From: Gnetum montanum
Taxonomy: Eukaryota > Streptophyta > Gnetopsida > Gnetales > Gnetaceae
Reading direction: 5' to 3'
Length of the DNA stretch: 64,000 bases
Assembly (NCBI GenBank): GCA_015680685.1
Contig: MNCI01005225.1
Span: 491,741 to 555,740, forward strand
Below the pieces are notes generated by a model. That model did not search any database. It was not told the origin of the DNA and worked only from the letters and a program-made list of their open reading frames with translations. Shown piece by piece: positions 1-11,279 of this stretch; within the stretch, counting starts at the first letter, position 1; the number at the start of each line of letters is the position of its first letter. The translations under genes were made by a program, and so were the position numbers.

Positions 1-745
1 CTAAGTGACTAATTTAACTTAACTACTCATTAATTAAGTTTTAACTAATCCTAACATCAGCATCTGTTCTCACTTGCTGTACACATCCTGAACCAGTGCA
101 ACACTACTAGGATTACCAAACGCTAATAGTTATTGGATTACCAAGTGTTACACGCATGCTCGAGGTGATCATACTGAGTGTAATTTAATGATTTGCTTAA
201 TTGATCAAAATGAATTACTACGCTAATAACAGAAATGTAAAGTGCATAAAATAAAATAAAATAAGATAAATGCATAAGAAAATAAAATAAAAGAAATGCG
301 TAAGAAAACAAATCTCAAGTGCTACAAGGATGAATCAAAGAGCTCGTCTTTATTGCTGTACACAAGGTGTTCTTAGGTACACAATGCTCAAATAAAGATT
401 TTTCCACACTTAGACCTCCTATTGCGAGCACTTGGAAAATACTCTAACTTTCATACAGACTTCAAAAGTTTCACTACTTGACTACTAAAAGACTTCTTTC
501 CTAATTATGCACCTGGGCACTGTATTTATAAGCTTGGAAGCAACTACTCTAATAATTAGAGTAACCATTCTAATAATTAAAATAAACTGCTAGAGTAACT
601 GCTTTAATAATTAGAATAAACTACTAGATTAATTGCTCTAATAATTAGAATAAACCGCTAGAGTAACTGCTCTAATAATTAGAATAAATTGCTAGAGTAA
701 CTACTCTAATAATTAGAATACCTGCTAGAGTAACCGCTCTCATCA
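1..745 (-). repeat. LTR of Ty3/gypsy family A (copy 1, minus strand, truncated by window edge)
   Basis: Read on the minus strand, this matches the + strand LTR at 4900-5727 through its R/U5 part, including the stretches around 90-170 that describe the same accepted order of bases near 5300-5400. The LTR start is seen at 739-745 (CTCATCA, reverse complement of the family terminus TGATGAG). A TATA-like TATAAATA lies on the minus strand near 522-529. The distal end is outside the window. It abuts a + strand reverse transcriptase fragment, so it probably inserted into that element in the opposite orientation. Confidence 0.8.
541..738. repeat. 34-bp tandem repeat in the U3 of the LTR
   Basis: About six imperfect copies of a 34-bp AT-rich unit built around TAATAATTAGAATAAA and CTAGAGTAACTGCTC. 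They lie between the LTR start (745) and the TATA-like box (about 525, minus strand), where an LTR enhancer is expected. The other three copies of this LTR family in the window lack the array. Confidence 0.85.
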
Positions 746-749
746 AGCA

Positions 750-1205
750 TCAAATAGGAAATGGTGTGGAGGTCTTCATGGATGATTTCTCCACCTACGC
801 AGTGAACTTCGATGAAGAATTGGACCGATTAGAGCAAGTACTAATATGATGTGTTGAAACCAATTTAAGGCTCAACTGGCAAAAAAGCCATTTTATGGTC
901 CACGAAGATGTAGTATTAGGGCATAAGATTTCACAAATAGGGATAGAGGTAGACCCCGAAAAGATTAAAGTCATCCAAGGAATCATGCACCAACCTGAAA
1001 CTATAAAAGACATCTGATCATTCCTTGGACACACTAGCTATTATAGGAGATTCATAGAGAACTTTTCAAGGGTTGCAAAACCATTGGTTGAACTAACGAA
1101 GAAGAACGTACCTTTCAAATGGACCAGAGAATGTGAGTTAGCTTTTCAAACTTTAAAATAGAAGCTTGTAGAAACACCTATTCTACAAGCTCCTAACTAT
1201 CCAGA
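750..1205 (+). pseudogene. Ty3/gypsy reverse transcriptase, C-terminal fragment
   Basis: The frame through 769 reads EVFMDDF at 769-789, which contains the catalytic Asp pair of reverse transcriptase. It continues into the thumb/connection region, with LGHKISQIGIEVDPEKI near 915-975 and [17 protein letters not shown] near 1019-1070. In-frame stops occur near 847, 1016 and 1159. The fingers and palm upstream of the active site are absent, because the sequence before about 746 belongs to an inverted LTR. It is a dead fragment. Confidence 0.85.
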
Positions 1206-1568
1206 CCATTCCACATCATGACTGACGCATCCAACTATGCTTTAGGTGCTATACTTATACAGTTAAATGACCAAAAACGTCCTTGTTACATCCACTGTGC
1301 AAGTAGGAGTATTTCTAGTGCACAACTTAAATACACCACAATGGAAAAGGAATTAATGGTTGTGGTGTTTGCACTAGATAAGTTCAGGCACTATGTATTG
1401 GGCTATAAGGTATTTGTACACACAGACCATAGTGCAATTCGGTTCGTGCTGAATAAACCAACGGTGAGCCCTCGCATCATACAATGGCTCATAATATTAC
1501 AAGAGTTTGATCCTATAATGATTAATCGTAAAGGCACCGAGAATGTTGTTGCTAATCATTTATCTTAG
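1206..1568 (+). pseudogene. Ty3/gypsy RNase H domain
   Basis: This stretch reads as an RNase H of Ty3/gypsy type. MTDASNYALGAIL carries the first Asp, KYTTMEKELMVVVFALDKFRHY carries the Glu helix, and HTDHSAIRF carries a later Asp. It ends with the usual GTENVVANHLS tail, then a stop at 1566-1568. The methionine at 1218 is internal to the old polyprotein and not a start. It follows RT directly, as in gypsy pol. Confidence 0.85.
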
Positions 1569-1849
1569 TTAAGATGGGACAACAAAGAGGATGAATATTT
1601 GCTTTCTGATCACTTTCCTGATGAATACCTCTTAGCAAGTGTAGTAAATAATCAATTAACCATGGAAACAAATTGGTACAGTAGCATTGTTACCTATCTC
1701 CTTACACAACAAACACCACAAGAGTTAGATGCTAAAAAGGAACAGTAGTTTCTTCACTAAGCCAAATATTTCATAAAAATCAACGGACACCTTTATAAGG
1801 TATGTCCTGATGACCTGGTCCGATGGTGTGTTCCCAATGTAGATTAATT
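1569..1849 (+). pseudogene. Ty3/gypsy RNase H-integrase linker, decayed
   Basis: Conceptual translation of this connector keeps the character of the gypsy linker (acidic, ending in a FIKINGHLYKVCPDD-like segment at about 1771-1815). It carries stops near 1746 and 1758. Confidence 0.55.
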
Positions 1850-3023
1850 ACAAGTTCTCCAAGATGCTCATGAGGGCCCTTGTGGGGGTCATTATGCTGA
1901 GAGATGAACAACCATTAAAATCTTTCTTGCAAGATATTATTGGCCTACATTGTTCCAGGATACTCATCATTTCATCCAATCTTGTGAATACTGCTAACGT
2001 GATGGGGGAATGACTGCTAGGATGGAGGGTCCACAACAATGAATTCAACCTTTAGAACCCTTCGACATATGGGGAATTGATTTTATGGGGCCTATTACAC
2101 CAATGTCCAATCGAAAAGCCTACATTGTTGTTGCTATTGACTATTTCACAAAATTGGTAGAAGTAGCTGCTATTACGAATTATACATCATCTACCGCTAC
2201 ACGATTTGTTCAACAACAAATCGTTAATAGGTTTGGCATGCCTTGTGCACTTATTTCTAACAATGGCACACATTTTACAGGTGTGACTTTTTGAAAGTTG
2301 ATGCAACGCTTAGGAATTGAACATAAATTGACTACACAATACCATCCTCAAGTGAATGGTCAGGCTGAAGTAACCAATAGGGATATTACGAAAATATTGA
2401 CAAGAACCATTAGCAAATATAGGTGAGACTGGAGCACCAAACTAAATGATGCTCTTTGGGAATATTGCTCCACATGGAAATTCCCTATAGGCTACTCTCC
2501 CTATGAGTTGGTGTATGAAAAACTCCCAATGCTTCCTATTCAAGTAGAACTCTGTACACTATCTACAGTGTGTGATCTTAACCTTAATCTTAATCTATCA
2601 TAAAAAGAATGGTTAATGAACCTTAACCTGCTAGATGAGAACCGATTAGTCACCCTGTCATCTAATGAATTACACAAGGCCTTTAATAAACAACGTCATG
2701 ACCTGACAATTAGAAAAGTTAAGTACCAACTAGGAGATAAGGTTCTTTATTGGAACCCCACACACGTGCCACAATGCACTAAATTTCAAACACTTTGGGA
2801 AGGACCTTATATTATTCATGCAACTTTTTCTTCAAGAGCCATGATGATTTACAAACCTGAGAGCCTGGATAAGAAATTGTTGGTCAACATCCAACAAACC
2901 AAACCTTTCCATAAGCCTAGAATAGCTAGTATCCATACTACCTCTATTGGTGGACAACCCTGCTCGTTATTTCAGATATCTTTCTTCCAACTCAGCCGTG
3001 GGGTAGATGGTCGCCAATGCTAA
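1850..3023 (+). pseudogene. Ty3/gypsy integrase, decayed
   Basis: The zinc-binding HHCC region lies at about 1868-2000 (HEGPCGGHYAE, then a Cys pair near SCEYC). The catalytic core follows, with [19 protein letters not shown] around 2080-2130 and an active-site Asp in [11 protein letters not shown] near 2250-2280, where the usual SDNG has become SNNG. The C-terminal part (2616-3023) has the GDKVLYWNP and LWEGPYII motifs of gypsy integrases. No chromodomain is visible. Several stops (for example 2292-2294 and 2424-2426) show it is inactive. Confidence 0.85.
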
Positions 3024-4889
3024 CCATTCTAAGCCCTCAGCTCTTTTTGTATTTTTGTTTTGCACATCTTTTCAATTTTACTTATTATTGTTTTACACCA
3101 TTGTTCACAATTTTATTATTTCTTTGTTTGATTTACTTTCATTCATCATATAATAAGTGCTCATGATGGTGAGTTGGACTATAATAATGTTGATTGCTAA
3201 TGTTTGGTTTTTACCTTTTGACTTTTGATGTTGACACTAAGATATGGTTCTTTTCATAAAACAGGCAATGAGTCCACATCGTCCATTCATCCATTCAACG
3301 TTGTGGTCTCCGTTGGCTTTCGAATTATATTGTCCCTTTTTCTAAATAAACTTATTAATAAATTTTTGACTTGGTATTCTTCAAACTAAGGAAGGAATTA
3401 AAGGTTGAAAAGGGTGTGACTTTAAGGGGATTCAACGCATTTGTGCTGGCTATTCTCTTGGGTACTTGGATGTTTTTCATGGGTTTTTTGCCATTCCGCT
3501 ATTGACCAAATATCATGAAGTTGAATGAATCTAAATAAGTCTTTGCATGGTGTGGTTCTCATGTAAAGAAAAAAAACTAGTGCGAATTCAAAGCACACCC
3601 CTTAGACATGATAAAGAAACATGGGTTGCAAACATTGGTTATGGCACTGGAAAGACATGTTACTCATGCCTGAAGGTTCCCTCTACCTAAATCCCTTTCT
3701 TGCTTCCTACTTTCCTATCTTCTCTCCTTGGAATGGTGGTGACTCGATGGATGCATTCTTGTTGCTTCATGAGGATGGGTTGGTCAAATGTGTTGATGCG
3801 AGGTCACTGGATGTGGTTGGTGAGTCTAGACTTGGGATGAATTTTATTCAATCACCTTAACCAAATAATACACAAGGGACTTTATACAACCTTGCTCTTG
3901 GGATTCCATTCCATCTCCTCCTTCCCTTCCATATTTCTTTTCATATTCCACCTCATTGCCAGTTTTATGATTAGAATACGTCTTGGTTGATGCATTGCTA
4001 GTCTTCGATAAACTCTTGTGGGTAAGTTCTTAACCTTTGTTTCTATATGTCATTCTAAGAGCCTACGGACTCTTTGGTTTGCAGGTCTGTCAGGGCATAA
4101 AAGGCATGAGCCTACTTTGGGGAGGACCCACTGGCATTCCTTTTTGGTGCAATTGTTAAGTTCTTTCCCTTAAACATTCTTTGCAATCAACTATTTCTTA
4201 TTTCATCCCCATCCATGACATCCATCTTATCGGCTTCACCGTTGTTTTTCCCCTCATCTTCATTGTTTCTTTAGTTTTTCCACTCTATCGCTACTGGAGG
4301 TTTGCTCTTAGTCATGGGGGCCCTATCACAAATTTTTCCATTCAATCACCTATCTCACTCCTACACCTTGGGTAGTTATCAGTTAAAAACCTCTAACCTA
4401 GTATCTGCCATACCACAACCCATCCAAATGCGCTTATATCGAGGCAAGGTATCAATGGCATTATGGCTTATCTATCCTTACTAATTTGTGACTGTGTTGT
4501 GTGTGTAGATGGTAATTACACAAACAATGGACTAGGATAGGAGGAAGCACTCGAGTTGGACTGGAGCTAGAGTGTTTATGCAAGGAACAAGTTTGGTCAT
4601 GTGGCTATGGATGAACAATGGAGTGCACATTTCTAACATTGGCAACAATGCGTCTCATTTTCTTTTCTCTCTCTCTTTCTCTTCAAGCTATCGAATGAGG
4701 GTCTGTATGTCATCTATGTACAGTGTTCACCATAAAGGGCATGAACACCAATGTTGTAATATGTTTGTCAATTCGTTCACCGGGCACTTTGAGTCTATTA
4801 TTCCCTATCACTGTCAGTTCTCACTTAGTCAATAATCCCATACCTTTCTAATAGTTTGTAAGGAACTCGAGGATGAGTTTTCATTTAGT
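3024..4889 (+). other. Post-integrase region of the gypsy element, no recognisable gene
   Basis: About 1.9 kb between integrase and the 3' LTR. The last 250 bases resemble the corresponding part of the minus-strand relative (around 57230-57430), for example the stretch beginning CATGAACACCA near 4741. I see no trace here of the coiled-coil ORF that the relative carries in this place. Short open frames such as 3621-3860 match nothing I know. Confidence 0.6.
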
Positions 4890-4899
4890 CGTGGGGGTA
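4890..4899 (+). other. Polypurine tract
   Basis: CGTGGGGGTA directly precedes the LTR start TGATGAG, as expected for the plus-strand primer of an LTR retrotransposon. Confidence 0.6.
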
Positions 4900-5727
4900 T
4901 GATGAGCCGCAATATTGTGTACGCGATATCGAAGCCTTCCACGAGATATCGGATATCCAATATCGAGGCTTGTCTTGTCACTTATAAATAAGAGGCGGGA
5001 GAACTTGGTTTGGCAATAGAAAAATAGTTGGTTAATTTAGTCTTAGTCCCTTACCTAAACTCTTGCCTTTTCCCCTTCTTAGAATTAGAATTATTTTTGA
5101 GTGCCTGTAGTAGGAGTCATAAAGCGAACAGGTCTTTATTCGAGCATTGTGTACCTGAGCACACCTTATGGCCGAAAATAAAAACGAACTTTGTGATAAA
5201 CCTTACAGTATTCATAATTGCTTATTTAATGTTGTTTACAGTTATTTAATGCTTTCCTTAGTTAATTAATGCTCTCTCTCTCACCTTGTTAACTCTCCCA
5301 AGCAAGCACACTTAGTACGACCACTTCAAGCATGCGTGGAACACTTGGTAACCTAGGAATGATTAGCATTTGGTAATCCTAGTAGTGTTGCACTGGTTCA
5401 AGATGTGGATAGCAAGTGGGAACGGATGCTGGTGTTAGGACTAGTTAGAGCATAGTCGATTAGTTAGTTTAAATTAGTTACTTAAGTAGTTCACTTCACC
5501 CTTTGTAGCACCAGGACATAAAACATAAAAATATATAAAAATCATATACCTCAAGTTTACTTAACCATACAATCGAGCTATACAAGTAAGCATGGGAAGA
5601 CAACAATTGACTAACCCGTCTAGGTTTTGTAAAGGCGCATAAGCACTTAGTCCTTGAAATTCGACCAGATCATGCATGTATGCTTGTATTTGTATGGTTG
5701 AGCATAGGGATACCTCATTACTCATCA
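4900..5727 (+). repeat. 3' LTR of Ty3/gypsy family A (copy 2)
   Basis: An 828-bp LTR bounded by a perfect 7-bp inverted repeat, TGATGAG at 4900 and CTCATCA ending at 5727. The short U3 (4900-4982) contains palindromic GATATC elements. A TATA box follows at 4983. R/U5 matches the copies at 1-520 and 56375-57120 (reverse complement) and at 60846-61563. The sequence after 5727 is hAT coding sequence, so the element inserted into a hAT gene. Confidence 0.9.
4983..4992 (+). promoter_or_regulatory. LTR TATA box
   Basis: TATAAATAAG, followed by AGGCGGG. The identical box is at 60846-60855 in the solo LTR of the same family. Confidence 0.65.
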
Positions 5728-8223
5728 GGGTGGAACAAGAAAAAACATGAAGAAGCTCAACAAGCCATTGCAGATTTTGGGTACAAGCATATGCTAGCTC
5801 TTCATTGTTTTATAGGTCATGAATTCTAAAAAGTTTTAAATTTAATGATTCAAGCAAGATCTAAATTTACACTTCCTTCATACCATTAGGTATTGTACAC
5901 TTATTTAGTAGTTATTTTAAACATTTTTATTTATGTTTTTCATTCATATACAAAATCATATATATGTAAAATAATAGGTGAGAGAACCTCCTTTGCTAAA
6001 CTCCTATAACAATGTTGGAGAGTTGATGCAAGTTCACTACAAAACATTTGAGGACTCAAGGTGTAACATTATGTTGGATGGACTAATAGAAGGAATCGAT
6101 TATTAATAAATATTGTGATTGGATCTACTTTTGGGACAATGTTTCTAAAATCTTTAGATGCCTCAACAAAAGTAAAGGATTCTATGTTTTATTTGAGCAT
6201 ATTCTGAGATGTCATAGAATAAATTGGAATCATTGATATTGTGTAGGTATATAATATATTATTTTAGTGTATTTGTGATTAAAATATGCTTCTACAAAAT
6301 TGTTAGTTTGCAAAAAGATGAACTAATAATAACCACTTCAACTATTATCAAGTCATCACAAATAAGCTTCTGCATTTGTTACAACTGAAAGGATGTTGAT
6401 GGAAGAATTTCCTGCTTTATTTTGGTCACCATGTGTTGCACATTGCTTAGATCTATTAGTTGAAGATATAGGAAAACTAAGTTTTGCCAAAAAGGTAAGT
6501 TTTAAATTTTTTCTATACTTAAGAATTACATATTACTTATATTGATCTATTTATTTATGTGACTTTTTGTTATTTAATGTTTTTTAGATTGTTCGAAAGG
6601 TAAAATATATCACAAAGTTTATTTATAAACATGACCTATTACATTGTCTATTTAAGAAGCATTTAAGAGAAAAAGAAATAGTACGACCTTCCATGGCAAG
6701 ATTTGCAACTAATTTTATATTTTTGCAAAGCTTACTAGAAAATAAACTATCCTTAATGCAAACTTTTATCTTTATCTTACAACTTCAAGGTGTGCTTGAT
6801 CTAGAAATTCTAAAGAAAGGATCTTTTGCAAAGAATTGGTTTATGGTGAATGAAACTTTTGAAGCTATGTACAAGATATTATTCAAGAATAACTTAAGAA
6901 CTCAGAATATTTTATGTTTCCAAATCAATTTCTATTACTTAATCAATGCTTTGTTCATGTTATGGATTGCATATCCTATAGTATGTGTCCTTCATCTAGT
7001 TGATGGAGAAAGCTTTTCCTTGGGCCTAATTTATGACAAAATGAATGATGCCAAGGATAAGATTAAAGCACAAATGTATAGGAGAAGACAATATGAAAAT
7101 TATATCTCTAACTTAATTAATGCTTGTTAGCATAATATGCTTCATACCCAACTTCATGTTGCTGGATGGGTTTTAAACCCAAAGTCTGGTGTCGGTAAAG
7201 GGATGGATTTTGAAAGGGATCATGAATTGCATGTTGCTATTCACAAGATATGAAATTAATTATTCAAAGTATTTTTATAGTTGGTATAATTTTTAAATCA
7301 TTAGTCAATTTATATTCTAGATAAATTCTCGTGTACATCTAATTTTTAATTTTTTAGTTAGTTGACAAGTTATATCTTGGAGATGAGAATGCTAAGCTTA
7401 GAGCTACATTAATTTTGCAATATTCTCAATATAAACGTGTGGAATTAGGATTATTTGTTACAAAGCCAAAGGTAATGAAATTTGATAAGTATAGACTTGG
7501 TAATGCATTTATGTTAGAGTTTAATATTTTGTCATCTTAGTAACAAACTATGATCATTTGTATTTTGTAATATAATTGATTTGTTATCTTATTTTGTTTT
7601 CATAGATACATGGTGGGATCTTTTTGGAATTGATACTCCTTACTTAGCTTGTTTTGCAAGAAAAATTCTTACACAACCTTGTAGTACAATAGGTATATTT
7701 CATGTTTAAGAATTTAGTTTTAGATAATTTATACTAAATTTACTTAGTAAATTTTTAGCGCATTTTAATTTTATTATTATCTTATTATGGAGGTTGTGAG
7801 TGAAATTGTAGTGCAATTGAACACATACATTTTAAGAAAAGGAATAGATTAGCTCATTCTAGACTCAATTCATTAGTCTATATCCATTTCAATAAATAGA
7901 AGTTTCATAATACTCCTTCAAAAGTTGGTGTAGTTGATGTTACAAATATTGATTCATCTATGACAACCGTTGAATGGTTAATGGACAGTGTTTAGGATGA
8001 GGATGTAGAGTTAGATTCTTTATTTGAACCTAAGCTTGAACTTGAAGGAGAGATGGATAGTTTACCTATAGCATCAAATCTTTTGCTTGCTGAAACTTCT
8101 TCTACAAGAAGCCAAACTTTTATTGATAATTCTTGTGCACCTTCATCTAGTGCAATACCTCATGAGGAAAGTCCTAACATAGATGATATCATCAATGATT
8201 ATAATGATGATCCATGCTTTTAG
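5728..8223 (+). pseudogene. hAT-superfamily transposase gene, 5'-truncated and mutated
   Basis: Spliced fragments follow the order of a plant hAT transposase with DUF659 and a C-terminal dimerisation domain. Near 5745 is HEEAQQAIADF. Near 6120-6180 is GTMFLKSLDASTKVKDS, the DUF659 'FLKS.DAS' signature. Near 6430-6475 is the eroded WSPCVAHCLDLLVEDIGKL. A TWWDLFGIDTPYLACFARKI segment near 7607-7670 is followed by a region corresponding to the usual SGCERNWS..HTKKRNRL block (7791-7850). Introns look intact in places (6494-6588, 7471-7604). Stops occur in the exons. The final stop is at 8221-8223, after an acidic tail. The N-terminal zinc finger is missing because the gypsy LTR at 4900-5727 abuts the first codons. 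Confidence 0.8.
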
Positions 8224-9241
8224 TTTTATTTTAAAACATTATGGAACTTAATTGAAATTATAGTTTATATAAAACTATTATACTTTATTCTAAGATTTAT
8301 AAAATTAATAAAATATACTTTATGATTATAATGATTTTTTTTACTATTGTACACTTGTTTATCTAAGCATTTTAGCATTGGATTTGATATTTTGGGATTA
8401 GTATATAAATGTGTTAAATTTTAGCTATTTTATTTTAAAAATACATATTATATAACTATTATTTTAAACCTCTCAAAAAATCACCGAATTTTTTATTTTT
8501 TAATTTATTCACGAATTATTACTGAATCACGAAACGAATAGATATGCAAATCCCAATCGAAAATGGTGCCGTTTTAAAAATATTTTTATTTTAAGCTTTC
8601 GGCGCCCAAGCCGTTTGGTATATTTTGTGCTATTTATCCAACGCTTTCTTCTCTTGCTTAACGGAGACGTCTAAGATATCGCTCGACTTTGATTGTACGT
8701 CCGCTTCTATCAGTGTGCGGCTGCGTGCTTTCTCCACTCTAGTTCTGTAACTAGGCATGTTTTTCATTTCTGCGTTTATTTTTGTATGTTTTGCAAGCTC
8801 TGGCTTGAAAGTTAGCTATTATTTAAACAAAGGTTTTTGAAACGACGGAGTTAGCCTATTTCTTCTATTTTGAATGCAAACTTGTGGCGCCATTTTTTGG
8901 TCGTGGCGTGGTACAGCTATAACGTTTTTTCTTAAGAATTTATTCTGTCGAATGCTTGTACATAGAAATGTGATGAACTACTTTTCTTTCTTGGCTTTCA
9001 TTTCTTTCATCTTGGGTTAACAAGGATCATGAAAATTTTGTTTAAGACTCCATGTGCAAATTCTAGAAGCGGATATTCTTTTTTATTCATACATTTTGGC
9101 ATGTTTATTCGTGATTTAAAGGAAGGGCTTTTAGAGAATGATGATCTGCTACTTGTTTGTTTTTATGATCTCTCTACTTAGTATTAATATGTTGATATAT
9201 TTCATTAACGTCTGGTTTAAGCATTGTGTTTCTTTATGCAG
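8224..9241 (+). promoter_or_regulatory. Probable RECQ5 promoter, leader and first intron
   Basis: The first 330 bases are very AT-rich. From about 8580 the composition becomes gene-like, with GGCGCC, a pyrimidine-rich leader near 8640-8665 (CTTTCTTCTCTTGC) and a good splice donor GTAACT at 8747. A pyrimidine-rich acceptor ending at 9240-9241 (CTTTATGCAG) would close an intron of about 0.5 kb. No ATG lies between 8640 and the donor. Transcript data would be needed to fix the start site. Confidence 0.35.
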
Positions 9242-9290
9242 GGAAGATTTCAACTTTTTTCACCTTCAAGATACGGCCCCGTGTTTTGCG
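9242..9290 (+). CDS. Candidate upstream coding exon of RECQ5
   Basis: A 49-nt open segment lies between an acceptor (AG at 9240-9241) and a donor (GTAATT at 9291). Its last 16 codons read EDFNFFHLQDTAPCFA, and their phase joins exactly to the exon at 12626. An acidic N-terminus would suit plant RECQ5 proteins. No initiator ATG is visible in it; the first base would complete a codon begun in exon 1. The exon is supported only by splice sites and phase. Confidence 0.35.
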
Positions 9291-9291
9291 G

Positions 9292-10864
9292 TAATTTGTT
9301 AAAAGACACCTAATTGAATAAACATAAAATTTTACTATCTTTCAATGAAAATCACAAGAGATATGTATTCCAACCCAAGAAGCTAAGTCTGCTGTGAAAT
9401 CGCACCTGAAAAACAAAGCACAGGCACCACCATTAAGCACATTAATATTGTCAAACAAGAAGGATATAATTTCATCATTATTTCCTTAAACCTAATCCTA
9501 AAATTGCTTGTTTTATAGTGAGTGGAATCCAAGTTTAATCATTACTTGTAGTTGTGAAGTGGCACTGATTGGCGATTTTAATGCCTGTGCTTTTGTGGAC
9601 ATTGAAGTAGCAATTAAGCCTGAAAAAAAAACAACAAACAAATGGCCCTTCAATCCCTTGCTTCCTTTGTCATCGTGTTTTTGATTCAATCATGTAATGG
9701 TGACTAGTGTAGCTTTGTGCTACTGCTTTGTTTTAATTGCTCATGTCCAGTGAATAAAGATAGGAACGATGTTTTCACAAATCACATACAGGCGGGAGGC
9801 TCTTTTAAAGTTTCATTTCTCTAGTTTGATAGGTTTATTTCATAGAGAATTTTTTTAACACAAATTTTTGATATTTAAAAATAGGAGCTGTTTATTTGAG
9901 TTGGCTCTCCTCTCACCCATTGCTTCCCATGTCACCACTATTTACCATTAAACAATTGCCTTCTAACTTGTTTGCCCATTACAACTATCCATACGGCCAT
10001 CTCTCTACTTACACATTTAATCAAATCAAAGCATAGTAAAAAAATACAACTATTCTTACACATTTAATCAAATCAAAGTACATTAAAAAAATACAACTAT
10101 TGGTCGTATGGATAGTTGTAATGGGCAAATGAGTTAGAAGGCAATTGTTTAGTGGTAACTAGTGGTGATGCGGGAAGCAACGGGTGAGAGGAGAACCAAC
10201 TCAAATAAACAACTCCTATTTTTAAATATCAAAAATTTGTGTTAAAAAATATTTCTTGTGAAATAAACCTATCAAACTAGAGAAATAAAAGTTTAAAAGA
10301 GCTTCCCGCTTGTATGTGATTCGTGAAAACATCGTTCCTACCTTTATTCATTGGACTGGAGCAATTAAAGCAAAGCAGTCGCACAAGGTTGCACTAGTCA
10401 CCATTACATGCTTGAATTAGGAACATGGTGACAAAGGAAGCAAGTAATTGAAAGAACACGGTGACAAAGGAAGCAAGGGATTGAAGGGCCATTTCTTTGT
10501 TTGTTTTTTTTTCTTTTGAGCTTAATTGCTGCTTCAATGTCCACGAAAGCAGGCATCCTAGAGGCGTGAAATTCACCAGTCAGTACCACTTCACGACTGT
10601 AAGTAATGATTATACTTGGATTCCACTTACTGTAAAACGAGCACTAGTTGAGTTTTAGGGTTAGGTTTATGGAAATGATGATGATATTATATTGTTCTTG
10701 TTTGGCAATTTTAATATGCTTAGTGGTGGTGCCCGTGGTTTGTTTTTCTAGGGAGATTTCATAGCAAACTTGGCTTCCTGAGTTGGAATACATATCTCTT
10801 GTGATTTTTATTGGAAGATGGTAAATTTTTATGTTCATTAAATTAGGTGTCTTTTGACAAATTA
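9292..10864. repeat. Long inverted repeat (about 0.7-kb arms)
   Basis: The left arm (9292-9999) is the reverse complement of the right arm (10101-10864), with small indels and point changes. For example, AATCACAAGAGATATGTATT at 9349 reappears inverted near 10787-10806, and CCCATTACAACTATCCATAC at 9975 appears inverted near 10106-10125. A 101-bp spacer separates the arms. Long terminal inverted repeats around a short core fit a foldback or Mutator-like non-autonomous transposon, but no clear target duplication is seen. It lies in the 5' intron of RECQ5. Confidence 0.9.
10009..10101. repeat. 47-bp tandem duplication in the inverted-repeat spacer
   Basis: TTACACATTTAATCAAATCA starts at 10009 and again at 10056, with the A-run and ATACAACTATT following in both copies. 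Confidence 0.85.
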
Positions 10865-11279
10865 ACAATAAAATGAATAAATCCATTCATTGAGTTAGTT
10901 ATGTGCTTAAGCACTTGACATCATGAGTCATGAATTAGTCATGTGATTGAATTAGTCTTTGAATGTGCTCAACATTAATCTCATCCTGCCAGGTGCCAGG
11001 CACACGAATTTGTATCCACAATCCAAAACTATTTGCATACAAGATAATTTATGACACCCATTCCATCCTTCATAACAAGTGAAAGTGGCTTTTCTTCTTT
11101 CATTTGAGAGAGGATTATGTAATGTTGAAAAACAACTGTGAGTTAACATTCAACAATGCTAGCTAGTTTGTTATGCTTAGCTTAAAGTAATATTGATGAT
11201 CTTGAGTACTTGGTACATTCTGAGGATCTTTGCTGATTAAACTTCTATCTTAACTGATTATTAATAATTTAATACATTG
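10865..11279. other. Intronic sequence, no gene seen
   Basis: AT-rich intron between the inverted repeat and the solo LTR. I see no coding or repeat signature. Confidence 0.6.

Larger units (their letters stand above)
746..4899 (+). mobile_element. Ty3/gypsy (Athila/Tat-like) element internal region, decayed
   Basis: The order RT, RNase H, integrase on the + strand, followed by a purine tract and a 3' LTR, is that of a Ty3/gypsy element. The RT active site reads FMDDF, a form common in plant Athila/Tat-type elements. Gag, protease and the first part of RT are missing from the left, where an inverted LTR of the same family abuts. Stop codons and frameshifts occur throughout, so it cannot be autonomous. 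Confidence 0.85.

Noticed and set aside
9237-9300. ATG at 9237 (ATGCAGGGAAG) as the RECQ5 start
   Set aside because: Using it puts the next exon in a frame that stops soon after 12626.
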